This document shows positions 43,308 to 52,320 of a DNA stretch of 64,000 bases, piece by piece. Source of the DNA: Aquimarina atlantica (GTDB lineage Bacteria; Bacteroidota; Bacteroidia; Flavobacteriales; Flavobacteriaceae); NCBI RefSeq assembly GCF_000626715.1, contig NZ_AQRA01000005.1:372001-436000 (forward strand), written 5' to 3'. Both the position numbers and the translations under genes were made by a program. The notes under the pieces were generated by a model that made no database searches, was not told where the DNA came from, and saw nothing but the letters and a program-made list of their open reading frames with translations. How positions within the stretch are numbered: position 1 is the stretch's first letter; every line of letters begins with the position of its first letter.

Positions 43308-44353
43308 TGAAAAAAATAATTCTTAGTAAGGTAAAAATAGCAGTGTTAATAGTAATAGTTTTAAATGTTTTCTCCTGTTCAAAAGACGATGATAACATTA
43401 ATGACTTAGGCGAAACCATTTTTGTAAGGCATAAAAATGCGGATATGGCTGCGTATATTCATGGCAATGCGTCTGAAAAAGTATTTCTAATCATACTACA
43501 TGGTGGTCCCGGTGGATCCGGATGGCAGTATAGAAAAAACACCATTAAAAGTAAAATTGAAAAAAACAATGCTGTTGTTTATTTTGATCAACGTGGCTCT
43601 GGCAACTCGCAGGGGAGTTATTCTGAAGCAGATGTGAGTGTGGATATTATGGCAGAAGATGTGTTGGCCCTGGTAAAGGTGTTAAAAGCTAAGTATGGTG
43701 ATGACTCTCGATTCTTTTTAATGGGACATAGCTGGGGAGGGACTTTGGGACCTGCTACTTTATTAAAAAATCAGGAAGATTTTTTAGGGTGGATCGATGT
43801 AGACGGTGCTCATGATCCTAAAGGATCTTACAACGAATATAAAATAGCTTTAAAGAAGATGGCAGATGAGCAGGTTGCTTTAGGAAATAATATTGATTAT
43901 TGGAAAGCTGTACTTGATCTAGTAAAAAATGTAGGCCCGGATTATAATGAGGATGATTTTTATAAAATGAACAGAGAAGCGTATAGAGCAGAAGAGAAAC
44001 TTGCTGATGACAAGGTGATTAACAAACCAATATCAGATGATAATGGTTCACAATATAATTTCTTTACAAATACTTGGAATGCTAACAGAATACAGTCTAT
44101 TTTGGTTAAAAAAGGACTTTTTCAGAAGGTGTCATTTACCAATAGATTGCATGAAATTACCATACCATCACTAGTACTTTGGGGTAAATATGACATTGGT
44201 GTTCCTACGGTATATGCCCAGGAAGCTTATGACAATTTAGGGTCTAATCAAAAAGAACTCTTCATTTTTGAAAAATCAGCACATAGCCCTATGGATACAG
44301 AACCAGATCTTTTTGCCGAAAAAGTAATTGATTTTATCAATTTGCATAAATAG
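43307..44353 (+). CDS. Alpha/beta hydrolase lipoprotein
   Basis: A 348-residue hydrolase anchored by a lipoprotein signal peptide (lipobox VFSC, Cys24). The fold is visible as HGGPGGSGWQ (oxyanion region) and GHSWGGTLGP with the nucleophile S142; a late Asp (KYDIGVP) and His (EKSAHSPMD) complete the triad region. The HGGPGGSG motif is typical of proline iminopeptidase-like enzymes (S33). It acts outside the cytoplasm, presumably on short peptides or esters. It is the last gene of the unit starting at 42569 and is coupled to the barrel-like gene. Confidence 0.88.
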   Translation: MKKIILSKVKIAVLIVIVLNVFSCSKDDDNINDLGETIFVRHKNADMAAYIHGNASEKVFLIILHGGPGGSGWQYRKNTIKSKIEKNNAVVYFDQRGSGNSQGSYSEADVSVDIMAEDVLALVKVLKAKYGDDSRFFLMGHSWGGTLGPATLLKNQEDFLGWIDVDGAHDPKGSYNEYKIALKKMADEQVALGNNIDYWKAVLDLVKNVGPDYNEDDFYKMNREAYRAEEKLADDKVINKPISDDNGSQYNFFTNTWNANRIQSILVKKGLFQKVSFTNRLHEITIPSLVLWGKYDIGVPTVYAQEAYDNLGSNQKELFIFEKSAHSPMDTEPDLFAEKVIDFINLHK

Positions 44354-44511
44354 TGAGATAGCGAGTATACGATCTAGTAGTACAGATCTCAAGGTTAACT
44401 CCTAAAATAATGAAGAACCATCTTTTGTTCTTTCCTTTAACTAGTAGTAGAAATTTTAGAGTACATTTGAGTTAAAACTTTTTATCATTGAACTCATCTC
44501 AGGAAAAACAA

Positions 44512-44970
44512 ATGAAAATATCGATAAGAAAAGTAACATTAAGTGAGCTAGATGCCATCTACAAAATTGAAGAAAAAATATTTTCCCCGATGAATTATCC
44601 TCTATTTGTGATTAGGCAGTATTATGATTTATTTTCGGATTATTTTTTGGTAGCCGAAAATGAAGAAAAAGAAATAGCAGGATATATTCTTGGAGGAATT
44701 AATCCTAAAGAGAAAGATGGCTGGATACTCGCTTTGGCAACCGAAAAAAGGTTTAGAAAACAAGGAATAGGCTTAAAATTAATTTCGACCGTTATAAAGA
44801 AAATTAATGAGTTGGATATTACCAGTATTCTTTTGACTACAGAACCTAATACTCCTGCAGTTGATTTTTATAAAAAATTAGGATTCGAAATTATAAAGAA
44901 TGAATCAAACTATTTTGGAGATCATTCAGGACGAGTTCTAATGCAATTGAATCAAAAGTTAGATGTGTAA
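44512..44970 (+). CDS. GNAT family N-acetyltransferase
   Basis: A 152-residue GNAT protein: motif A with the acetyl-CoA loop is LALATEKRFRKQGIGLKLIS (RKQGIG, about 78-83), and motif B is TEPNTPAVDFYKKLGFEIIKN. The ATG at 44512 (MKISIRKVTL) gives the typical beta-1 start; a TTG at 44488 would add eight polar residues. The pattern resembles RimI/alanine acetyltransferases, but the substrate is unknown. It is a single gene. Confidence 0.88.
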   Translation: MKISIRKVTLSELDAIYKIEEKIFSPMNYPLFVIRQYYDLFSDYFLVAENEEKEIAGYILGGINPKEKDGWILALATEKRFRKQGIGLKLISTVIKKINELDITSILLTTEPNTPAVDFYKKLGFEIIKNESNYFGDHSGRVLMQLNQKLDV

Positions 44971-45055
44971 GATTTATAACCGAGCATGTAGTAATGCTTT
45001 GTTGTAACTATGGTAGCTATTAGGTTCAGAAATCAATAAAAAACATAGACTAAAA

Positions 45056-45796
45056 ATGAAAACAAAATTAAGTTTAGTCATCTTTTTCTTTTGTAGTGTT
45101 CTTTGTCTTTCTCAGAACAATGGTACAATAGCAAAAGCATATGTTTCTAGTAGGAATCAAGAAATCCACCCTTCTACTATTGAGAAAATGATGGGAGTTA
45201 AAATTTCTGATTATCAAGGAAGCTATAGTTTTGGAGAATCGGAAGGAGAGTCTGTATTAGGGATAATATATAGTAACGGAAAACTTTTTGCCCGTTCATC
45301 ATATACTGATTTTAAAAATGATTTGGGATTAAGATATGAAAGAGATCCAATCGAATATTTAAACGGTAAAATAAAAATAGGAAAAACTTTTTTTGAATTA
45401 TTTCAGTGTGTTGAAACTACATCTTTTACTCTTAACAAAGGAACGAAAGGTTTAGTTTTACACTTTTTTGAGAACGAAGACGGTAAAAAATATCATTATA
45501 TGCAGTTTAGTCCTGATTACCCAGAATCAATTAAGTTAAAAGGAAAATACCCTGAAGCTAGTTTTGTGAAATTGTCTATTGAAGACCTAAACTCTTATTC
45601 AAAAAATGATTTAAAAATTATACGAAATGAAATTTTTGCCAGAAAAGGCTATATTTTTAGAGAAGGAGGAGAAATGGAAAAATATTTCTCGCAGCAGATT
45701 TGGTATAAGAGATTAAAAAATAGAACAAATAACATTAAGCTAAGCGATATAGAAAAACAAAATGTAGATTTAATCTTAAAATTAGAAAAAAAGTGA
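45056..45796 (+). CDS. Exported YARHG domain protein
   Basis: A 246-residue protein with a signal peptide (about 1-20, cleavage after CLSQ). The C-terminal part (about 180-246) matches the YARHG domain: DLKIIRNEIFARKGYIF followed by YFSQQIWYKRLKN. YARHG is an extracellular or periplasmic domain of unknown role, found in peptidases and other exported proteins. The N-terminal half (residues 25-175) is unrecognised. Single gene. Confidence 0.82.
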   Translation: MKTKLSLVIFFFCSVLCLSQNNGTIAKAYVSSRNQEIHPSTIEKMMGVKISDYQGSYSFGESEGESVLGIIYSNGKLFARSSYTDFKNDLGLRYERDPIEYLNGKIKIGKTFFELFQCVETTSFTLNKGTKGLVLHFFENEDGKKYHYMQFSPDYPESIKLKGKYPEASFVKLSIEDLNSYSKNDLKIIRNEIFARKGYIFREGGEMEKYFSQQIWYKRLKNRTNNIKLSDIEKQNVDLILKLEKK

Positions 45797-45927
45797 AATC
45801 TATAACAAATTATTAAAAACTTTTTAAAGATATAATTGATCATTAGAAAAGTATATTAACTTTATACAACCATATACTTATAAGCTAAGACGAAGTAGTA
45901 ATTAAGCAGTAACATAAAACTATAAAA

Positions 45928-46620
45928 ATGGAATCACCAAGTAGCATTACCATCAATGGATATAATCATGTTTCTTACCATTCTGATGTTTTCCCTGAAG
46001 AAGAACTGGTTTTAAAAAGTAAATCATTTTATGAGTGGTTAGATAAAAGAAGATCGGTAAGAGATTTTTCTGATAAACATGTTCCCAAAGAAGTTATTGA
46101 AAACCTTATCAAAAGCGCCTCTACGGCTCCGTCCGGAGCTCATAAACAACCCTGGACATTTTGTGCTATTTCTAACCCAGCTTTAAAAACCCAAATTCGT
46201 AAAGAAGCAGAAATCGAAGAAAAAATAAACTACGAAAACAGAATGAGTGAACGCTGGAAAAAGGATCTGGAGCCTCTAGCTACCGATATGAATAAACCTT
46301 TTTTAGAAGTTGCTCCCTGGTTGATTATTGCGTTCAAAAAAGCTTATGAATTCGAAGAAAATGGTGAGAAACATAATAATTATTATGTAAATGAATCTAT
46401 AGGAATAGCATGTGGGATGTTAATCTCTGCAATTCATAATGCTGGGTTGGTGACATTAACTCATACACCTAGCCCCATGAATTTTTTGACAAATATCCTT
46501 AAAAGACCAGCTAACGAAAGAGCCTTTTTGTTACTCCCGGTTGGGTATCCCAAATTTCCTACTTATGTGCCAGATTTAAAAAGAAAAGGATTGGATGAAA
46601 TGACTGTCTTTTATGAATAA
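45928..46620 (+). CDS. Nitroreductase family protein
   Basis: A 230-residue FMN-dependent NAD(P)H oxidoreductase. The N-terminal RRSVRDFSDKHVPKEVIENL (about 36-55), the FMN patch STAPSGAHKQPWTFCAI (about 69-85) and the C-terminal LLPVGYPK are typical. The long form with a region before RRSVRDF and the acyl-binding loop WLIIAFK recalls iodotyrosine deiodinase-like members of the family. Substrates could be nitro compounds, flavins or halogenated phenols. The gene stands alone. Confidence 0.9.
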   Translation: MESPSSITINGYNHVSYHSDVFPEEELVLKSKSFYEWLDKRRSVRDFSDKHVPKEVIENLIKSASTAPSGAHKQPWTFCAISNPALKTQIRKEAEIEEKINYENRMSERWKKDLEPLATDMNKPFLEVAPWLIIAFKKAYEFEENGEKHNNYYVNESIGIACGMLISAIHNAGLVTLTHTPSPMNFLTNILKRPANERAFLLLPVGYPKFPTYVPDLKRKGLDEMTVFYE

Positions 46621-46694
46621 AATTAAAATAATCTAAAGTAGAAGTACTTTTTATTGAGCAAAAATTAGATTATTTCGTAATCTATACTGTACAT

Positions 46695-46994
46695 CTATGC
46701 ATTGGTTTTTTCGAAAACACAATAATTTCTGGATTGATCTTTACAATAATACCCTGAATTATTCTTCTTTTTAATTTTTTCGCCCACAGGCGGAAACCCT
46801 AAAAAAGTTAACATGTTTTCAATATTCGATAAATCATTGACCGAAGTATGATTAAAAGAAATATGAGAATAATCACTATGAACATATACCTCCGAAATGT
46901 TTTGAATCTGCAATAGTTTCTTTTTTAGAGTTATAGCACAATTGTTACATTTTAGATTTTGAATAGGAATTGTATTTCTAAACACCATAACCAT
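46695..46994 (-). CDS. Heavy-metal-associated (HMA) domain protein
   Basis: A 99-residue protein. The HMA fold is seen from NTIPIQNLKCNNCAITLKKKL through ISEVYVHSDYSHISFNHTS to the end of the ferredoxin-like fold, with a CxxC metal site (CNNC). A short basic tail with two further cysteines follows (NNSGYYCKDQSRNYC). HMA domains carry Cu(I) or Zn(II). I start it at the ATG at 46994, five bases after the stop of the DUF5777 gene. It is the last gene of an apparent five-gene minus-strand operon. Confidence 0.8.
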   Translation of the reverse strand: MVMVFRNTIPIQNLKCNNCAITLKKKLLQIQNISEVYVHSDYSHISFNHTSVNDLSNIENMLTFLGFPPVGEKIKKKNNSGYYCKDQSRNYCVFEKTNA

Positions 46995-46998
46995 TATA

Positions 46999-47844
46999 TT
47001 AAAATACTCGTGATAAATTAAATCCAAAGAAAAAATCTCCGTCACTCCAATCACCAGATCCCTGGCTTAAGAATCCACTTGCATTCATAGGTTGAGCATT
47101 GGTAAAGTGTAACTGAAATACATGTCCGCCAGTTTCTAAATCAAATCCTATAGAAAGCGGGTTTTTAAATGGAGAATTGCTGGCTCTGTTAAGATGAAGT
47201 CCATAATCAATATTAACAGACCACCTTTTGGTAAGTTTATGTCGCCCGCCAATTCCTATAACATATTGCGTATTATTCTGATCACTAATTCTTACCATGT
47301 TCTCATGTAAAAGTGTAGGCATTAACTGTAGTGAGAGGTTTTTGTTAAATTTTCTGGCAATTAATAACTGCGATACATAGGCTAGTCGATGCTTAAACTC
47401 GAGACCAGGTAAATTTTCTTTGTCCAGATCGGTGTTTGCAGTTACACTATGGTAACCTACTATGGTAAAGGGGAAACTGTTCTTTTTTTGTCGTAACAAT
47501 CGATATTTCAGAGAAGCTTCGTATGTTTTCTGAAATGAACTACGAGATACACCAACTTGTATTTTATTACTGATACCATATATAAAATTTAACCGGGTAA
47601 CAGCCTGGTCTAACCCAAAAAAATCTTCAATTCCCGATTTAACAGAACCAAATCTATGAGAAACGACTAAATAAAATAACCCTCTGTCGGCTAGTTTGGT
47701 AGATTCGAAATTCACAATTTTTAATCCTTTAAAAACAGCACTTGCATATTGATTGTCATCTTTTTCAGTAGTAATTCCCTGAAGTAAATCATCTTGTGAG
47801 AATGATAGTAGAGGAATTAAAAACAATAGAAATATTTTTTTCAT
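46999..47844 (-). CDS. DUF5777 outer membrane beta-barrel protein
   Basis: A 281-residue exported protein with a signal peptide (about 1-17, cleavage near LSFSQ). The mature part matches DUF5777: FKGLKIVNFESTKLADRGLF, HRFGSVKSGIEDFFGLDQ and GISNKIQVGVSRSSFQKTYE, ending in the barrel-type strand FFFGFNLSRVF. The family is predicted to be an outer-membrane barrel; its function is unknown. It often occurs near YceI and cytochrome genes in Bacteroidota, as it does here. Confidence 0.86.
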   Translation of the reverse strand: MKKIFLLFLIPLLSFSQDDLLQGITTEKDDNQYASAVFKGLKIVNFESTKLADRGLFYLVVSHRFGSVKSGIEDFFGLDQAVTRLNFIYGISNKIQVGVSRSSFQKTYEASLKYRLLRQKKNSFPFTIVGYHSVTANTDLDKENLPGLEFKHRLAYVSQLLIARKFNKNLSLQLMPTLLHENMVRISDQNNTQYVIGIGGRHKLTKRWSVNIDYGLHLNRASNSPFKNPLSIGFDLETGGHVFQLHFTNAQPMNASGFLSQGSGDWSDGDFFFGFNLSRVF

Positions 47845-47854
47845 AATAATACAT

Positions 47855-48247
47855 TTATTGGGAACTTATAACTGTGCCCTGATCTATTTTTAATTGTTCT
47901 AAGAGGTCATCAAACCCGACATATCTTCCTTTGATTGTTACTTTTTTGTTGATTTTTAAGGCTGTTGGATCTCTTTCTAAAGTCACCGATATTTTTTGAT
48001 CCAAAACAATATGATTAGACGCTATTGCAGTAATCAAACCTTGTAATTCTACTGCTTTGTCAAGATGAATCGCATTGAAAACTACTTTGTCTTTAATAAA
48101 TGCAGCATAGAATTCAATAGCGGTAGTGTTGGTGTCAACTTTTTCGGTATGTATGGTTCTATGCTCTTTATACATATAGCTTAGCAAAACAATACTTATA
48201 GCTGTTATAAATGCCAGAACAAGAAGGATAAAGTTTTTGGTTTTCAT
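47855..48247 (-). CDS. Membrane-anchored OB-fold (tRNA_anti-like) protein
   Basis: A 130-residue protein with one N-terminal membrane segment (about 5-25) and a small beta-barrel (about 40-125) of the OB-fold tRNA_anti-like type, seen in VELQGLITAIASNHIVLD and VTIKGRYVGFDDLLEQLKID. The family is periplasmic and of unknown function. It overlaps the YceI gene by four bases and ends 10 bases before DUF5777, so it belongs to the same operon. Confidence 0.75.
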   Translation of the reverse strand: MKTKNFILLVLAFITAISIVLLSYMYKEHRTIHTEKVDTNTTAIEFYAAFIKDKVVFNAIHLDKAVELQGLITAIASNHIVLDQKISVTLERDPTALKINKKVTIKGRYVGFDDLLEQLKIDQGTVISSQ

Positions 48248-48789
48248 TGTTGTTGTAATTTAAAATCAACGAACACCTTTACTTGTTTGGCTATTTTATT
48301 CCTTACGATTTTCGGAATAGAGATATCAAAATCCTGAGGAGCAACCACAAAGTCCCCACGCATAGAGATGTATTTATCTTTTTTTGATATATATAGTATC
48401 GATTCAATACTTTTTTCTTTACCACGTAGTTTAAGTTGTCCGTCGACTTTAAATTCTTTTTCCTGTTCGGATAATTCAAAAAAATTAAAAGCTATAATTT
48501 TTCCTCTAAAAATAGCTTTAGAGTGGGTGTCTGATTCGATATAATTTTCATTAAAATGCTCTTCCATTAATGCATTTCTAAATCTAAATTCTTTTACCAA
48601 AGCCAATGAGGCTATTTCACCAGTGTTTATATTTAGAATTGCTGTAACAGATGTGTTTTTTGCCTTAACAGGCTCAAATGTTTTTTCAGAAGCCTCAAAA
48701 ACAATAGTTCCTTCTTTTTCTATATATTTTTCTTGAGAAAGAGAAATACCAGGGATCAAAAAGCAAAATATGGTTATGAATATTTTCAT
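48244..48789 (-). CDS. YceI family protein
   Basis: A 181-residue exported protein with a signal peptide (about 1-18, cleavage after GISLSQ). The YceI lipocalin-like barrel spans about residues 25-175, with features such as FRNALMEEHFNENYIESDTH and KVDGQLKLRGKEKSIES. YceI proteins bind isoprenoid quinone-like lipids in the periplasm. It overlaps the OB-fold gene by four bases. The cytochrome c gene lies 89 bases upstream on the same strand. Confidence 0.85.
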   Translation of the reverse strand: MKIFITIFCFLIPGISLSQEKYIEKEGTIVFEASEKTFEPVKAKNTSVTAILNINTGEIASLALVKEFRFRNALMEEHFNENYIESDTHSKAIFRGKIIAFNFFELSEQEKEFKVDGQLKLRGKEKSIESILYISKKDKYISMRGDFVVAPQDFDISIPKIVRNKIAKQVKVFVDFKLQQQ

Positions 48790-48878
48790 ATGTTTATAGT
48801 ATTGTTTTAGAAGTCACATAGAACTCGCCAAATAATCATTTTTGGTGTGTGTCAAAAATTTTGTCATGGCTTGTTTCA

Positions 48879-49250
48879 TTATTCTAATAATCCATCTTTA
48901 ATCCATTGACCAATGTCATCTATTGTTGCTTGTGGTAATCTTCCTGAAGGTGGCATAGCTGCAGATTCCCCTGTTTGTTTTGAGACAGCATTAAGTATAG
49001 CAGAAGCCTGGCCACTAACATTTTGAAAAGTGATTAAAGGAAAAGGGGCTCCATTTACAGGAGGGTTTGCATGACACCCTATACAATTAGAATCAATTAT
49101 ACTTTTGATATTGGCAGTATACGTAAGTTTTTCACCCATAGGAGGAGGTGGGGGTGGTGCAATATCATCTTCGTTGTCACTAGAACAACTATATCCTATG
49201 ATTACTATAATCACAACCAGAACCTTGTTGATGTTTGAGATTGATTTCAT
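48879..49250 (-). CDS. Small c-type cytochrome lipoprotein
   Basis: A 123-residue lipoprotein (lipobox IGYSC, Cys22) with a proline-rich linker (PPPPPPM) and a single haem c site CIGCH (about 55-59). The probable distal Met ligand is in AAMPPSGRLPQ. The short domain is typical of Bacteroidota surface or periplasmic electron carriers. It is the first gene of the five-gene set with YceI, OB-fold, DUF5777 and HMA, so it may share a redox function with them. Confidence 0.85.
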   Translation of the reverse strand: MKSISNINKVLVVIIVIIGYSCSSDNEDDIAPPPPPPMGEKLTYTANIKSIIDSNCIGCHANPPVNGAPFPLITFQNVSGQASAILNAVSKQTGESAAMPPSGRLPQATIDDIGQWIKDGLLE

Positions 49251-49440
49251 AACTTGTGTGTTTGGTTTATACTTATTTTAAATTTTGTCTTATGCTTTTG
49301 TGTTTTGATAATTTTTTTGAAAAAAGGTTACAAAATCATGTAACTTTTTTATAAGTAAGATCTCTATAGAGAAAAAGTAGTTTGAGATAGTGATAAAAAA
49401 GAATAATCCTATATATTAATGTGTAATCTGTAATGCAAAA

Positions 49441-49941
49441 ATGATATTGTTTGAAACAAAGAGGCTGTTTATAAGACGCTTAGAGGATAGTGATTTAGAA
49501 TCTTTTTATGATATGCAGGGTAATCCCAATGTAATGAGATATATCAAAAAAACGATGAGTTTTGAGGAGAGCAAACAAGAATTAAATCGTTTTATAGGAT
49601 ATTATGAGAGTACTGATATTTTTTTTAAAATTTGGGCAGTAATAGAACGTAATAGCAATCAGTTTTTAGGTATATGCGGGGTATATGAAAATGATAGATC
49701 AGAATTTGAAATAGCTTATCGATTAAGAGAATGTTTCTGGGGCAATGGGTTTGGCAGCGAAATAGCAAAAGGATTGTTTAGGTACTGTTTTGACCAGATT
49801 AAATTAAATGAGTTAACCGCATATGTGAGCACCGATAATGTTGGCTCTATACGTATTCTCGAAAAAGAAATGAATTATGTTGAAGAATTTTATGCTGAAA
49901 AAGAAAATAGTATAGAACGAAAGTACACGCTAAAAAAATGA
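49441..49941 (+). CDS. RimJ/RimL-type GNAT acetyltransferase
   Basis: A 166-residue GNAT protein. It starts with TKRLFIRRLEDSDLESFYDM, the usual first strand and helix of the RimJ/RimL group, and has the acetyl-CoA region FEIAYRLRECFWGNGFGSEI. The substrate, which may be a protein N-terminus, cannot be told. It precedes the DHFR-like gene by 36 bases and may be co-transcribed. Confidence 0.88.
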   Translation: MILFETKRLFIRRLEDSDLESFYDMQGNPNVMRYIKKTMSFEESKQELNRFIGYYESTDIFFKIWAVIERNSNQFLGICGVYENDRSEFEIAYRLRECFWGNGFGSEIAKGLFRYCFDQIKLNELTAYVSTDNVGSIRILEKEMNYVEEFYAEKENSIERKYTLKK

Positions 49942-49977
49942 AGCACTCAATGATTTATTTTATAAAATAAGAATGAA

Positions 49978-50517
49978 ATGAGAAAAATCAAGATGTATAT
50001 TGCTATGAGTCTTAATGGAAGAATAGCAAAATCAGACGGAAGTGTGCATTGGCTAGAGTCTATTCCAAACCCTGATAAAACGGATCATGGTTACTACAAG
50101 TTTTATAAAACAATTGATACCACAATCCAGGGGAACAATACATATGAACAGGTGATGAGCTGGGGTATTGATTTTCCGTATTCAGATAAAAAAAACTTTG
50201 TGTTAACCAGAAATAGGAAAGTAAAGAATACCGAGCATGTTCAATTTATATCTGAAAATCACATAGATTTTATTAAAAAATTAAAACAACAGAAAGGTGA
50301 CGATATTTGGTTAATAGGTGGTGGGCAGGTAAATACAATGTTGTTTAATGAAAATCTTATAGATGAAATTCTGATTTTTGTAATGCCAATAGTCATTTCT
50401 GAAGGGATTGAACTTTTTGAAGGAATCCCAAATGAAACCCGATTGAAGCTTGTTGATACAAAAGAATACACTACAGGAGCAGTTGAATTAAGGTATCTGA
50501 TAGAGGAAGCTGTATAA
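49978..50517 (+). CDS. Dihydrofolate reductase family protein (RibD C-terminal type)
   Basis: A 179-residue NAD(P)H-dependent reductase fold. It has MYIAMSLNGRIAKSDGSV at the start, IDTTIQGNNTYEQVMSWG in the middle and the dinucleotide-site motif DIWLIGGGQVN at about 121-131. The family includes RibD C-terminal domains and unassigned pteridine-like reductases. The exact substrate is unknown. It is 36 bases downstream of a GNAT gene on the same strand. Confidence 0.88.
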   Translation: MRKIKMYIAMSLNGRIAKSDGSVHWLESIPNPDKTDHGYYKFYKTIDTTIQGNNTYEQVMSWGIDFPYSDKKNFVLTRNRKVKNTEHVQFISENHIDFIKKLKQQKGDDIWLIGGGQVNTMLFNENLIDEILIFVMPIVISEGIELFEGIPNETRLKLVDTKEYTTGAVELRYLIEEAV

Positions 50518-50678
50518 CTTTTTACAAGTAGGGGAATTTTTATTTTTTTTGAATAAGGGGGGTAGGGTATATAAAAAGTAAAGCGTTATAAAGAAGTAAC
50601 AAATTTGTAAATCTGTAATAACACTAGAGTTTAAGGGACAAAATGAATTCTGTAATTCAGATTTTTTTAAATTTAAAG

Positions 50679-50707
50679 ATGGGAAGAATTCGTTCTTCCC
50701 ATTTTTT
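50679..50707. terminator. Hairpin terminator before the DUF4230 gene
   Basis: Ten-base arms ATGGGAAGAA (50679-50688) and TTCTTCCCAT (50693-50702) around the loop TTCG, followed by a T run to 50707. It ends the + strand unit, 160 bases beyond the reductase gene, and could also serve the convergent DUF4230 gene. Confidence 0.78.
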
Positions 50708-50724
50708 GATTATAGTTAAGAGTT

Positions 50725-51336
50725 TTAAAATATAAATTCTTGAATACCTATTTGACTGTCTATCGTGGTATCCTTATATTTTAATGTCCAACCCAGAGAA
50801 TTAGTAAGAATATATAGTTTCTGTAATTCACTAATAAGTCGATTCTGTGAATTGGTAACGAGTGCAGATTTTTGTACTTTTTTATTTAATCCTTCTAGTA
50901 CTATTTTACGTATAGCATTATGATCTTCGGGATTAAATTTATTAATGATCCCTTCTTCGATATCATGATATTTTATTTCGGGATTAATATTAATCTCTGC
51001 CGCAGGAATTTTTGTTATGGTTAGTGTTTTTGTTTCTTGATCAATAATATGCTCAATCTTTCTTAAGTCATAAGAGACTTGCACATTGGCATTAACCATT
51101 ACAATTATTTTTTTCTTTGATGAGATTACATTAAAATAAGTCTTATCATTTTTATAAGTAATGATATCAGAAAAATGTCCTTCTGTAACTACCAGTTTAC
51201 CTACGTTTTTGATTTGATCCAGAATCAGACCAGAAGATGCTACTTCTGTTTTTTGGGTATTAGATCGATCAATTACATATTTGATTGCAAACACCAGGAG
51301 TGCTGTTAAAAGTGCACCAAGTAAAAAATTACGCAT
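50725..51336 (-). CDS. DUF4230 protein, membrane-anchored
   Basis: A 203-residue protein with one N-terminal membrane segment (about 3-20) and a periplasmic or extracellular DUF4230 domain (about 45-190). Marks include VVTEGHFSDIITYKNDK, SYDLRKIEHIIDQETKTLTI and the C-terminal WTLKYKDTTIDSQIG. The family is unassigned. It is a single minus-strand gene between a terminator and the DUF4136 lipoprotein gene. Confidence 0.82.
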   Translation of the reverse strand: MRNFLLGALLTALLVFAIKYVIDRSNTQKTEVASSGLILDQIKNVGKLVVTEGHFSDIITYKNDKTYFNVISSKKKIIVMVNANVQVSYDLRKIEHIIDQETKTLTITKIPAAEININPEIKYHDIEEGIINKFNPEDHNAIRKIVLEGLNKKVQKSALVTNSQNRLISELQKLYILTNSLGWTLKYKDTTIDSQIGIQEFIF

Positions 51337-51430
51337 ACCTTTATAGTATCAAGTTGAGTATAAATGTACACAAAAAAATAGCCTTCTTATAAAGAAAGGC
51401 TATTTGTAATATAAATAAAAGAGTATTTTT

Positions 51431-51961
51431 TTATTGCTCCTGTGGTGGATATTTTTCTAAGATTGCAGTAACAATCTCATTCATTTTTTCTTGCTTTTTG
51501 TTAACATTCTTGGTTAATGCAGCAGAACCCATTCCTTGCCAGACCAATTCTTTTTTAGAGGCGTCAATAAGATCTATGTATAGAGTGCCTTCTGTAGTTG
51601 TAGAAACTGTGTTGTATCCAGTTCCCCAGAACCATGGATTCCATCCCCATCCATAACCCCATCCAAAGTTATTTTGATAGATGTTTACATTTTCCTTAGT
51701 TTTTGTAAAAATACTTACCAGTACATCCGGATTTGCTGATTTTGCAAAACCTTTAGAGGTCATATCTGCTTCGATAGCACGCAGGATACGTTTCTTGTCG
51801 AGATCGCTAATTTCTGCTTTGTCGATTCCAGGCTTGTAAAATGCAAAGCTTTTATAAGTGTTAAAATCAGCCTGCTTATCATAATCCGAGGCAACACGAA
51901 CTGTGGAGCAAGAACTAAGAGTTATGATAAGGATTAATGATAAAAGTGAAAAAAGTTTCAT
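51431..51961 (-). CDS. DUF4136 lipoprotein
   Basis: A 176-residue lipoprotein (lipobox LSSC, Cys18). The mature part matches DUF4136: YDKQADFNTYKSFAFYKPG at the start, a Gly/Trp-rich loop (FGWGYGWGWNPWFW) in the middle and TEGTLYIDLIDASKKELVWQGMG near the C-terminus. The family is common in Bacteroidota and of unknown function. Single gene, with a clear -7 box upstream (51983-51990). Confidence 0.88.
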   Translation of the reverse strand: MKLFSLLSLILIITLSSCSTVRVASDYDKQADFNTYKSFAFYKPGIDKAEISDLDKKRILRAIEADMTSKGFAKSANPDVLVSIFTKTKENVNIYQNNFGWGYGWGWNPWFWGTGYNTVSTTTEGTLYIDLIDASKKELVWQGMGSAALTKNVNKKQEKMNEIVTAILEKYPPQEQ

Positions 51962-51982
51962 AATCCTAGTTTTTTATAATAT

Positions 51983-51990
51983 CAAATATA
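51983..51990 (-). promoter_or_regulatory. Candidate -7 box TATATTTG (minus strand)
   Basis: CAAATATA on the + strand. It fits TAnnTTTG and lies 21 bases before the DUF4136 ATG. Confidence 0.5.
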
Positions 51991-52115
51991 TCACGATGAT
52001 CAGAAAAGAAAATACATTTTTGCCAATCATTTTATAAGCATTTGATATTGGTTTAACAATAGCTATTATATACAAATTTAACCACAATAATCATACCATG
52101 AGACAGATAGCGAAT

Positions 52116-52292
52116 CTATTTTTTAGAATAACTATTTGTTTTTTTATCATAACCATATGGGCAATGTCTGCAACCACTCTCACAACAATAGCCTCTTCGT
52201 AAGTGATATTGTTCTGTAAAACAACGATACCCTTCTGGAGTAATATAATAATCCCCTTCTTTTGGAGTTAATACTTTTTTAGGATTGTCCAT
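52116..52292 (-). CDS. DUF5522 cysteine-rich small protein
   Basis: A 58-residue protein. The core YITPEGYRCFTEQYHLRRGYC and CESGCRHCPYGY is the DUF5522 pattern, with five cysteines (one in RCF, then CC, C and C) and one histidine that could bind a metal cofactor. I start it at the ATG at 52292 (MDNPKKVLTPKEG); an upstream in-frame Met at 52370 would overlap the divergent gene and adds a hydrophobic stretch. It is divergent from the gene at 52321, with only about 28 bases between starts, so the two share a very short control region. Confidence 0.82.
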   Translation of the reverse strand: MDNPKKVLTPKEGDYYITPEGYRCFTEQYHLRRGYCCESGCRHCPYGYDKKTNSYSKK

Positions 52293-52320
52293 AGTTACAA
52301 AAATAGTATCTTGCAGTAAT

